Source: JAACFF01 sp963807975
GTDB lineage: Bacteria > Chloroflexota > Anaerolineae > Promineifilales > Promineifilaceae
Assembly: GCA_963807975.1 (NCBI GenBank)
Contig: CAWEDV010000002.1
Coordinates: 124,001-188,000, forward strand
Direction: 5' to 3'
Length of the DNA: 64,000 nucleotides
A program made the translations under genes and the position numbers. Positions 27,093 to 35,426 of this stretch are shown here, piece by piece. The notes under the pieces are model-generated. The model made no database searches and had not been told where the DNA came from. It saw nothing but the letters and a program-made list of their open reading frames with translations. Position 1 is the stretch's first letter; each line of letters opens with the position of its first letter.

Positions 27093-27984
27093 GCGCGTTC
27101 CCTATACTCCCAAAGATATCTAAACCCTCACGATACGTTTGCACGGCCGTATCCACAAAATCAACAAACAGTGGCCCAATTTCTTCATTGGCTAGTCGAC
27201 TTGGATGCGAATCCGCTTCCGAAGATGAAATTTGATACACTGTCCGTAATGTGTTCGAGTCAGAATCCGCCAGCAGATCAAAGAAATCAAAAACAAACAG
27301 ATTGGGATGGTTTTCCAAAAAGGCATCCGAGGACAACCAATTAGCAACCACCCTTGCCCGCGCGGCATCCTCTGGATTGGTTGCCAGTGGATGCAGTGGT
27401 GGTGAAGTGACGATAATAAACACACGATCAGGATGTGCGTCGATACTGTCCCGCATTTGCAGATACCATTCTTGCGTTTGCCTCTGCTTCTCTTCATCCT
27501 CAATGGCGCTGTTGGGAAAACAAGACTTCACAATGATGACCTCATGCTGCATGAGACGGCCGAAGGTATTGTCCGGCAAATCGTCTACAGGCTGTGAGAA
27601 AAGAGCAGCCAAACCGCTAACATCGGTATCGCCATACCACAATCTACCTGGAATTCCGTAATGTGCGCCGGTACGATTGCCGTCCGGGTCAGTCAAACCA
27701 ATATAGTTGTAATCATGATCCCAAAACTGGTAGCCACGTTCTTTGAAAAGCAGACGAACATTTCCTTCGTCGATCATATTTCGACCCGTAGAATGGTGCA
27801 GAAAAATGAGATTGGTATACGTGCCATCGCTAGCAACCGTCTCGTGATACACCGGCATCGCCAGATAAGTGCGGAGACGGACAATGATCTGGCTCATTCG
27901 TGGCCATAAGAAAAATATGACTCCGACTGCAGCCATCAAAAGCAGCAGGCTAGATACCGCTAAGAGTTGTTGTTTCCGTGTCAC
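27085..27984 (-). CDS. Membrane-anchored SGNH-like hydrolase
   Basis: An N-terminal hydrophobic segment (residues 8-27) anchors the protein. NLIFLHHSTGRNM places a Ser where SGNH hydrolases have their nucleophile block, VIIVKSCFPNS gives the Gly/Asn-type oxyanion region, IIVTSPPLHPL follows, and DSHPSRLANEEIGPLF supplies the terminal Asp-x-x-His-like pair (here D-S-H). It may deacylate or bind the surface glycan. It is related in pattern to the next gene, whose equivalent block is FAHRSVGNNI. Confidence 0.65.
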   Translation of the reverse strand: MTRKQQLLAVSSLLLLMAAVGVIFFLWPRMSQIIVRLRTYLAMPVYHETVASDGTYTNLIFLHHSTGRNMIDEGNVRLLFKERGYQFWDHDYNYIGLTDPDGNRTGAHYGIPGRLWYGDTDVSGLAALFSQPVDDLPDNTFGRLMQHEVIIVKSCFPNSAIEDEEKQRQTQEWYLQMRDSIDAHPDRVFIIVTSPPLHPLATNPEDAARARVVANWLSSDAFLENHPNLFVFDFFDLLADSDSNTLRTVYQISSSEADSHPSRLANEEIGPLFVDFVDTAVQTYREGLDIFGSIGNALE

Positions 27985-28009
27985 AACTGATTCCTCAAAA
28001 ATCTGCGCA

Positions 28010-29512
28010 TCATTGTCGCTGGTAGAAAATTGCTGGGAGAAAGATGGGGTGGCGCACGCTGAGAGCTGCGTTTACCACCTCCGATTGCGAATTGGCGCTT
28101 CCTTTGACATCAAATCCATACTCCCCGGCAGGCACCCGCTCATCGACGGAAACCGTCAGAGTGGTTGCTTGATCCACCGGCAGTGGATTAACACCCCAGA
28201 CGATGACGGCCTCTTCTGGCAGATCTATGACCTCCAATTGAACAGGGTGTTGAAATCCACCCCTGGCTTCAACAGATACGGTATAGGACGCCTTCTCGCC
28301 CCAAATTACCGCAGCGTTTTCTGGTGTTACATTTAATGAAAAACCTGGTTCAGGAGCAGGCTCAACAACCCGCAATGTAGCGGCTGTCTCATCCGTAGTG
28401 CCATCGACCGCAGCCGCCACAGTGAAATCATAATCACCAGCAGCCACAGCTTCACCTATCCCAACGGTCATCTTCGTAGCTTGGTTTGGTGGCAGCGGAT
28501 TGAGTTCCCAACTGACGTCTGCTTCGGGCGGAAGGCCCGATACATCTAGATGTACCGCTAGGTCATATCCTTCTGTCAGTTCCACTGACACAATAAATTC
28601 GGCCGTATTGCCCTGCACCACCTCTGCCAATTCCGGCGATATACCCACGGTTAAGTCCGGTTTTGGGGTTGGCTCTAACTCCCAACCAGCTAATCGTGCC
28701 AAAAGCCACCAATATGCTCTTGCCACTCGAACCCGGCCCGCCTCATTTAAATGACCACCATCGTATGAATAGCCATTCCACATTGCCTCATAGCCGGCGG
28801 CGCTCGTCACCGGATTTCCATCCGGATCATGGCTCTCAATATCGGCAATATCAAACAACACACAGCCGTTTGCAGCACAATAGTCTCGAATCAGTCCGTT
28901 AAAAACTTCCTTCTCATCATTACCACGATCATCGGCTGCGGTGAAAATGGGCAAGGTCCACCAGACAAATATCGTTTCTGGATAAGCCTGCTCCAAGCCC
29001 TCCATCATTGCCTGGTAAGCGGGCCAAATATCTTCAGCCGGCACACTGCCAAATGGTAAAGTGTCCCCAGGACAAAATTTCATCATGGTCACGTCTGCCA
29101 CGTGGTAACCACCACGAATATAATCATCAAAGCCATTAATCTTCGTCTGCGGTTCTCCGTTTATTCCTAATGACCTATGCAAAATACCGCTGTTGGAGAC
29201 AAACCAACTGGGGCTGTTTCCTGCGATCTCAATGGCATAGCGTACCGGGTCTTGCCCTTGTAAATCGGCCATTCCGGCAAGGATGTTGTTCCCGACCGAC
29301 CTATGGGCAAAAAAGGTGTCCAACTCCCGCGCTGCGTCAAGCCATTCCTGCGGAATCTGGCTGGAGTCGACCGCATTGTGATCGATTGTCATGCCCGCTC
29401 CACTCGCATGCTGCGGGGCCGCTGTTGCTATTAACGTCAGCCGCAAAACAGTCGCCGCTACCACAATCGCCATCCCCCACAACCCCAGGATAATTTTTCG
29501 TTTTCTCATCAT
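28010..29512 (-). CDS. Secreted SGNH-like protein with two C-terminal Ig-like domains
   Basis: Signal peptide at the N-terminus; ATG at 29512 follows GGGGG. The first 250 residues have an SGNH-type layout: FFAHRSVGNNILAGM, VTMMKFCPGD, FVWWTLPIFTA and the terminal GGHLNEAGRVRVARAYW with the catalytic-type His. Two beta-sandwich domains of about 90 residues follow, each beginning with a V-x2-G-x-TAEF/KASYTVSVE motif and containing a paired WELNPLPPNQATKMTV and WGVNPLPVDQATTLTV, so they arose by duplication. The protein ends HPIFLPAIFYQRQ. Role: exported esterase or glycan-binding protein, not provable here. Confidence 0.7.
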   Translation of the reverse strand: MMRKRKIILGLWGMAIVVAATVLRLTLIATAAPQHASGAGMTIDHNAVDSSQIPQEWLDAARELDTFFAHRSVGNNILAGMADLQGQDPVRYAIEIAGNSPSWFVSNSGILHRSLGINGEPQTKINGFDDYIRGGYHVADVTMMKFCPGDTLPFGSVPAEDIWPAYQAMMEGLEQAYPETIFVWWTLPIFTAADDRGNDEKEVFNGLIRDYCAANGCVLFDIADIESHDPDGNPVTSAAGYEAMWNGYSYDGGHLNEAGRVRVARAYWWLLARLAGWELEPTPKPDLTVGISPELAEVVQGNTAEFIVSVELTEGYDLAVHLDVSGLPPEADVSWELNPLPPNQATKMTVGIGEAVAAGDYDFTVAAAVDGTTDETAATLRVVEPAPEPGFSLNVTPENAAVIWGEKASYTVSVEARGGFQHPVQLEVIDLPEEAVIVWGVNPLPVDQATTLTVSVDERVPAGEYGFDVKGSANSQSEVVNAALSVRHPIFLPAIFYQRQ

Positions 29513-29581
29513 TACCCCCACGACCTTACAATTGGCCGCGAAAACTCAGACGCGGCAGCACCCAGATTTGAATCTGGTCGC

Positions 29582-30688
29582 TCACGCCCACACCTCCTCT
29601 GGCTCCATTTGGGAAGCAGTCGTCTTTGCAAATAATTCTTCAATAAGGGAAGTGTCATGAAAACCAGCCTGCTGCAGCAATATATCAATTTCAGCCGGAT
29701 AGAGTTTGTTCTCCACAGCAATCCGTTGAATCGCTTTCTCCCGAGACATAAGTCCCTCACGCACAAGCTTGGCGTAGAAATCATCCTTGTCCGTCATTCT
29801 TAAAGAAGACAGATACATCAAGTCAACCAGATGCTTTACACGGCAGTCAAAACGCCAACTGGACTGCAGTTCAGGAGGGGACGCCCATCCCAACTCTGTG
29901 GAGATGCGCCGCATGATAGTCGCTTCATCCCAGGGAATGAAATTGAACAGTTCCAGCCATGTGATATTGCGACCGATGAGCCTGATACCCAATGAGTTAG
30001 GATTTCCCATCAGATAACCGCGCGCCAATGTCATTAATACACGAGGTTTCCAATAAGCACGATTCTGGAACAAGCTGCGCAGCGCATAAAAATACTTGTA
30101 GAACGCCTTGTCCGGGGCCTCATCGCGCGAAATACCAACTAGTTCCCGTTTGAAAGAAATAACTTCGAAAGGGCTCCCCCCACTTGCTATGCAGTGGATC
30201 TTATTCTTGCGCGCTGTGCGATATATATGCCACCACGCCGGTTTGCAGCCGATGCAGACGATGGGTATAAGTCCTGGTGACGGCCGTTCCAACCATGCGC
30301 TAACAGTTTGCCGAAAAGTGATGCGATGATTTTCATCTCCGCTGCGAAAAGTGACGATCGGGACGTTCAGAGCTTCAACTGCGTTCCTAATATTTAAACG
30401 CGCTTGCGGTACCGTAAACGGGTTTTCATAATTGACAGTCAAGACCCGCAATCCGTAGTCTTTGACCAGCTTCAGCAGCACATAGCTACTGTCCCGCCCA
30501 CCGCTTATCGGAACCAGACAATCATACGGGCCATCCGTGTTGCGAAAACGATCCAGCTGCTCCACAAAGGCCGCTTCCCCTTGGTACGTAACAGGTTTGT
30601 ATGTGTGACAATAATTACAAACACCAGTCACATCAAATTCGATATTTGGTGTCTGTCCTGGCAGCACACAGTTTGTACACCGGCTCAT
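29582..30688 (-). CDS. N-acetyl sugar amidotransferase (WbpG/PseA family)
   Basis: The N-terminus MSRCTNCVLPG with a second CNYCH pair is a zinc-binding knot typical of this family. VPISGGRDSSYVLLKLV is the ATP-pyrophosphatase loop. IVCIGCKPAWW and SGGSPFE follow. Enzymes of this type convert an acetamido group of a nucleotide sugar to an acetamidino group, using ammonia from a HisH-like partner. No HisH/HisF-like partner is visible in the window, so ammonia may come from the AsnB-type enzyme or from elsewhere. Confidence 0.83.
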   Translation of the reverse strand: MSRCTNCVLPGQTPNIEFDVTGVCNYCHTYKPVTYQGEAAFVEQLDRFRNTDGPYDCLVPISGGRDSSYVLLKLVKDYGLRVLTVNYENPFTVPQARLNIRNAVEALNVPIVTFRSGDENHRITFRQTVSAWLERPSPGLIPIVCIGCKPAWWHIYRTARKNKIHCIASGGSPFEVISFKRELVGISRDEAPDKAFYKYFYALRSLFQNRAYWKPRVLMTLARGYLMGNPNSLGIRLIGRNITWLELFNFIPWDEATIMRRISTELGWASPPELQSSWRFDCRVKHLVDLMYLSSLRMTDKDDFYAKLVREGLMSREKAIQRIAVENKLYPAEIDILLQQAGFHDTSLIEELFAKTTASQMEPEEVWA

Positions 30689-30703
30689 TCTTCACCCCCT
30701 ACA

Positions 30704-31930
30704 CTAAACCGCTTCCAGCCACTCAGCTTCTGCCGGCACATCTCGCAGCGATTGCAACTGCTGCCCAGCCAGCTTCTGCCGGATTAAGCGGCGGTATTCC
30801 TGATCGGTGCGCCAGAAATAAAACCGTTCATCAAAATTCGCCTCTGCTCGCCGCCGCGCAGCCTCGCCCATGAGGGCCGTCTGCGCTTTGTTTTCAAGGA
30901 CTCGCATGATCCCCGCGGCCAAAGCTGGTGGGTTGCGTGGCGGAACCAAAACACCCGTTTCGCCATCCACTATCGTCTCACGCGTGCCACGCACATCAGT
31001 ACCTACCGCCGCCTTGCCCATAGCTGCCGACTCCATTAGCACTCGTGGAATCCCCTCAGCATAGGAGGCCAGTATCACGGCATCCATTGTCGCGATCAGC
31101 TCACGGATATCTTTACGGGGCCCAAGATGCTGCATGGCGCCGGTTAGGTTGTACTTGGCAATCAATTTTTCTGGTGAAAGCGCATCTCGCTTTTCCGGCA
31201 CAGAAAAACCGATCGTTAGAAATTTTGTCGGTTCACCCGCTTCATGAAGTTGCTGAGCTGCCGCCATGTAATCATAGAATCCCTTTAGCCGCACCAGGCG
31301 TCCTATCATGCCCACTAAATACTCTCCAGGCTGCACGCCCAAGTCCTGACGCATGCGCTGCACTTGTTCAGCCGATACCTTGTTGGGCTGGAAATATTCA
31401 ATATCAATACCGTTGCCTAAGTAGCGGATCTTTGATGGTGGACAAATACGATCTCGAACTGCCACCCGCATATCCTCTCGATTTTGCGATAGCAAGGCAT
31501 CACAAAATCGCGCAGCGAATCGTTCAACTTGCAGGAAAAACCACTGCTCAAAACGGCTCATATCGTCCCAGTTATGGAATCCATGAACAGTGTGAACGAT
31601 AATTGGCACCCCTGCCAGTCTTGCCGCTATGCGCCCCAAAAGACCGGGCTTTACGCAGTGCGTATGCACAATTCCGTAACGGTTCTTACGAAACAGCCGA
31701 ACCAGACGCCAAATCGTTTTCAAATCGGACACTGGTGTGTAGCGCGGTGGAAATGGAATGGCAATGACCGGAATACCATCTGAGGTCACCATATCACCTT
31801 TCACATAATCCCCAGGCGCACAGATCACGTTCATTTCGTACCCTTGCTGTCTTAGATAGTTGAAATAGTGACGAGCATGTATGCGCAGTCCAATATCATT
31901 GTTGATGATGTGTACAACTTTGATCCCCAT
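30704..31930 (-). CDS. GT4-family glycosyltransferase
   Basis: GT-B fold with VVHIINNDIGLRIHARHYF at the N-terminus, HTHCVKPGLLGRIAARLAG, YLGNGID, VGMIGRLVRLKGFYDYMAA and the family E-x7-E region ASYAEGIPRVLMESAAMGKA. It probably adds the second sugar of the repeat unit, as PglA does in bacillosamine systems. ATG at 31930 has GGGAGG five bases upstream; a GTG at 31936 is also in frame. Confidence 0.9.
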   Translation of the reverse strand: MGIKVVHIINNDIGLRIHARHYFNYLRQQGYEMNVICAPGDYVKGDMVTSDGIPVIAIPFPPRYTPVSDLKTIWRLVRLFRKNRYGIVHTHCVKPGLLGRIAARLAGVPIIVHTVHGFHNWDDMSRFEQWFFLQVERFAARFCDALLSQNREDMRVAVRDRICPPSKIRYLGNGIDIEYFQPNKVSAEQVQRMRQDLGVQPGEYLVGMIGRLVRLKGFYDYMAAAQQLHEAGEPTKFLTIGFSVPEKRDALSPEKLIAKYNLTGAMQHLGPRKDIRELIATMDAVILASYAEGIPRVLMESAAMGKAAVGTDVRGTRETIVDGETGVLVPPRNPPALAAGIMRVLENKAQTALMGEAARRRAEANFDERFYFWRTDQEYRRLIRQKLAGQQLQSLRDVPAEAEWLEAV

Positions 31931-31995
31931 TTTCACCTCCCATCGTCAGGTTTCTAGCTTACTCCTACGCTATTTTGATCCTCTATGCCATCTTG

Positions 31996-34434
31996 CTACT
32001 CTGTCAAAGTCCAGGTTCCGGTCGCAACCCACCCTGATTGATCACCGGCCAGATCCATCGCCCGTAGATACACCTGATATTCGCCATAACTACCGGAAAA
32101 CGGAGCCAGTGGCGTTACCAACCAATCAACCACCAAAGTTTCGGCCGCTCCACTAACGCCGCTGCCGCTGCAGTCAAGGCTGACAAAGTTGTTACTCAAT
32201 ACCTGTGACTCTCCCGGAGTACAATATCCAACCCAACCATTCGCCTCGTCATTAGATAAGAAGAAGCGGTTCTGGGGCAGGTAATACATTGCCATAAGCC
32301 CTTGCCCTTGAAGACCTACATTCATCAGAATGCTGACCCGCCTCAAGTCAGTCAACCCATCTAAATCCATGTATGTGGTTGAAAATACTTGTGCCGTACC
32401 GATGCTTCCGCTGCCACCGTCAGGAACAAATAGCCCAACTGTTGGAGGTGAATTACCTCCCGGTGTAGGAGTCTGTGTCGCTGTGGGCGAAGGCGTAGGC
32501 GTCATTGTCGCTGTTGGCGTTACCGAACCTTCTTCAAGAACCCACTCCCCTACATTTTCCCATGCGCTCCGAATGCCGCTCATGTCCGTCACCCGTAAGA
32601 ATGCCGTGTATGTCCCATAGGTGTCGCTAAATGGTGCTGTGGGAATAATTCGCCAATTAATCGTCATAGTATTTTCCAAACCAGAAATGGCCGTTGCCGC
32701 GCAGTCCAGGCTCACATAACTGTTGCTCAAATATTGGGGCGTACCCGGCGTGCACCACCCCACCCATCCATTGGCGGCATCATTGGCCAAATAAAGCCGG
32801 TTGCTATCTCGATAGTAGGCAGATGACAGACCATTGCCTTGTAGGCCAATATTCACCAAAAGGTATCCGATTCTCAAATCTGTCCAGCTATTGGCATCGA
32901 AATAGGTTGTCGTAAACGTTTGTGCTTCTCCCACTACCCCAGTGCCATGATCAGCGTCGAAACTTACAGGTACTGGGGCAGAATTGCCATCGGGGGTTGG
33001 GGTCAATGTTGGCGTAGGCGTATTTTCCGGCGTCGGTGTCGCTTCCGGAGCCAACAGATGGTTTTGCCAAACCACCAGCGCATTGGGCTCCGTATCCAAA
33101 TAGGCTGTCGATATCAGATCCAGATCGCCGTCTCTTTCAAGATCCGACGCCCCAATTCTCATCATATTACCGCCCAATGTGGCGATATCATGGCGCAGCC
33201 AGCCTGTCGAATAATCCCCTACGCGTTCAGGGTCAAATGTCATGCTTGTCCAATCTTCCCAGACCACCGCGTTCAGATTTTCCCAAACAATCAGTTGATG
33301 GGTTTCTGTCTGATTACTGACTGAAGCCAGATCCACATCTCCGTCCTGGTCGAAATCACCAACGGCAATGTCCATAATATTGGCAGCTAGCCAGTTGTGA
33401 AAACGGCTTTGAGGATAGGAGATCGCTGCCCCACGCCAAAGTTCCCCACTAAAAGGAGTGCCATCATTCTCATAGGCTAAGGCTTGGAAGTCGCCTTCCA
33501 TATGTTCCGAAGCGACCACATCGAGGTCGAAATCGCCATCTACATCGGCCAATGCCACCGACGAAATATGCGCTCCCCAATAACCATGATAAAGAACGGA
33601 TAGCGTCTCAAACTCGGGATCGCGCCCTACATTAAAGGGCACCCAATCCACCACGCTGTCTTGTCGAAAAGCGCGCACTTGGTAGACATCAGCCCATTCT
33701 TCCTGAGGAACTGGCTCCTCTGAACTGCCGGCAGACGGAGCATGATTGGTCCCAATTACAATATCTAGATCGATATCGCCATCTAAATCACCGACAACAA
33801 TATCACGGACTGAATAATAGGTTTCGCCAACATCAACGGATGTCCAAGTCGTCTCCAATGGCGCATTAAGCCATATCGTGACTCTATTATTGGTTGATGG
33901 TGCATCCACATCAGCGCTGGGACCGCCTCCGCTGACAATTTCCATTTGCCCATCCAGATTTATGTCCGCTATCGCCAAAGCGCCGATATTGGACAGATTG
34001 TGGCCAACAACCCAGTATGACCAGGTGCCGCTAAAAGGGGTTCCATCGTTTTCCCAAACTACCAAATCTGTATACCACCGGTACCCGGTGGCGATATCCA
34101 TATCTCCGTCGTTGTCCAGATCGCCAGCAGCAATGGTGGATGTACGATATCGACGTCCTATCAATACTGAAGGCCATCCCACGTCAAACGGTACACCTTG
34201 GTTTTCCCAAGCGGTCAATTGGCCTAAAACATTGGACGTAACCAAATCGTCATCGCCGTCTCCATCTAGATCAACCGCAACCATATCGGTAAACCGGTAG
34301 CCCGTCGTGCCTACGCTTGCGCCCGTTGAATCAATAAGAATGGGCTCAGCTTTCGTGGTCGGATTCAATACGGTCAGCAAGAGAACGATAACAGCAAAGA
34401 ATAGGATCAAGACCCTTTTTTGTTTTTCATCCAT
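31996..34434 (-). CDS. Secreted FG-GAP/VCBS repeat protein with duplicated C-terminal domain
   Basis: A signal peptide (residues 7-28) is followed by about six FG-GAP-type blades carrying calcium-binding D-x-D-x-D-G loops such as DLDGDGDDDLV and DLDNDGDMDIA. A Thr-Pro linker leads to two copies of a domain of about 140 residues joined by another Thr-Pro linker. Each copy has the same core (FTTTYFDANSWTDLRIGYLL versus FSTTYMDLDGLTDLRRVSIL; WVGWCTPG versus WVGYCTPG; SLDC in both). The two cysteines per copy may form a disulfide. Role: surface-exposed, calcium-stabilised adhesion or glycan-binding protein. Confidence 0.82.
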   Translation of the reverse strand: MDEKQKRVLILFFAVIVLLLTVLNPTTKAEPILIDSTGASVGTTGYRFTDMVAVDLDGDGDDDLVTSNVLGQLTAWENQGVPFDVGWPSVLIGRRYRTSTIAAGDLDNDGDMDIATGYRWYTDLVVWENDGTPFSGTWSYWVVGHNLSNIGALAIADINLDGQMEIVSGGGPSADVDAPSTNNRVTIWLNAPLETTWTSVDVGETYYSVRDIVVGDLDGDIDLDIVIGTNHAPSAGSSEEPVPQEEWADVYQVRAFRQDSVVDWVPFNVGRDPEFETLSVLYHGYWGAHISSVALADVDGDFDLDVVASEHMEGDFQALAYENDGTPFSGELWRGAAISYPQSRFHNWLAANIMDIAVGDFDQDGDVDLASVSNQTETHQLIVWENLNAVVWEDWTSMTFDPERVGDYSTGWLRHDIATLGGNMMRIGASDLERDGDLDLISTAYLDTEPNALVVWQNHLLAPEATPTPENTPTPTLTPTPDGNSAPVPVSFDADHGTGVVGEAQTFTTTYFDANSWTDLRIGYLLVNIGLQGNGLSSAYYRDSNRLYLANDAANGWVGWCTPGTPQYLSNSYVSLDCAATAISGLENTMTINWRIIPTAPFSDTYGTYTAFLRVTDMSGIRSAWENVGEWVLEEGSVTPTATMTPTPSPTATQTPTPGGNSPPTVGLFVPDGGSGSIGTAQVFSTTYMDLDGLTDLRRVSILMNVGLQGQGLMAMYYLPQNRFFLSNDEANGWVGYCTPGESQVLSNNFVSLDCSGSGVSGAAETLVVDWLVTPLAPFSGSYGEYQVYLRAMDLAGDQSGWVATGTWTLTE

Positions 34435-34456
34435 GAGAAAACCTCTTTTCTACAAC

Positions 34457-35407
34457 CTACTGTCCAAAATATTCTCGCCCGCCCTCTTCAACCGCCACTC
34501 GCAGATCCACTTGCTCCGCCTGGCCTAGCGTCTGTTTATAGGCGTTGTGATAGAAGGAATAGTTGGCAACACAGTGGATGCCATGCTCTTCTACTATCCT
34601 TCGCAGATTCTCTCTATACTCCGAGGGTAAAGGCATACGCAAAAAGTTTCGGCCATCACCACCATAGACCTGCACCAACACACAAATTTGTGAACGGGAA
34701 GAGCCGCCTATATTTCGCAAAGCCTCCTCCAAACGGGGATCAGTTCGGCTCCAATCATTAGCCGCTTCCCCTGTATGAGGGTCAATGATGTGCGGATTTG
34801 TCGCTACGCCACATAAATCACAGATACCATCCTCAAATCCAGCCGGTATGCGCATAATGTCATGCCACAATAAGATATCTGGGTTTGTCACTATGTCTCG
34901 ATATTGTTGGTAAAACAGTTGCAGCTCTTCCAAAGAGAAGCGTTCCAATGGCTCATGCAATCCATAAAAGCCAATCAACGCCGGGTGATTGAAGACCGGT
35001 TTCATTGCTTCTAATTGTGAAAGGTCAAATTGACGGCCGTCCCATCCCCAGTCTCCCTGACTCATCCGAATGACGAGTTTCATATTCAGCGACTCGGCTT
35101 CGTCAAGCGCCCTTTGTGCCAGGATTGGCGTTGTGACACCCGTGTGGCGACTCCAGGTCGCCCCCAGCTTCGAGCATGCCTCCAGGTCCTTTCCACAATA
35201 ATCGATACCAAAGCCGCCCTCAAAAGCTGATGGTAGGATTGCTTCCGGCGCAGGCGATACGGAATGGGATGCCGTAACCGCGGTCGCCCTACCAACTGAA
35301 CCTGCCGGTATCCCGTTGACATCTCTAGCATGCAGCCAATTGCCTCCGCAGCCCACAAGCCACACAAGAAATAGTCCATTAATTAAGCCAAAATATCTTC
35401 TACTCAT
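34457..35407 (-). CDS. Lipoprotein paralogue of the TIM-barrel-like protein at 26049
   Basis: Starting at the ATG at 35407 gives a lipoprotein signal (LFLVWLVGC with GGN after it). An ATG at 35446 is in frame and overlaps the upstream gene by 20 bases, but it would push the signal inward. The domain shares HPALIGFYGLHEPLERFS and DGICDLCG with the gene at 26049, confirming a paralogous pair in one operon. No family name can be given; a glycosidase-like barrel is inferred from the alternating strands and conserved Glu. Confidence 0.6.
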   Translation of the reverse strand: MSRRYFGLINGLFLVWLVGCGGNWLHARDVNGIPAGSVGRATAVTASHSVSPAPEAILPSAFEGGFGIDYCGKDLEACSKLGATWSRHTGVTTPILAQRALDEAESLNMKLVIRMSQGDWGWDGRQFDLSQLEAMKPVFNHPALIGFYGLHEPLERFSLEELQLFYQQYRDIVTNPDILLWHDIMRIPAGFEDGICDLCGVATNPHIIDPHTGEAANDWSRTDPRLEEALRNIGGSSRSQICVLVQVYGGDGRNFLRMPLPSEYRENLRRIVEEHGIHCVANYSFYHNAYKQTLGQAEQVDLRVAVEEGGREYFGQ

Positions 35408-35426
35408 TTGATTATCGCATGCAAAT

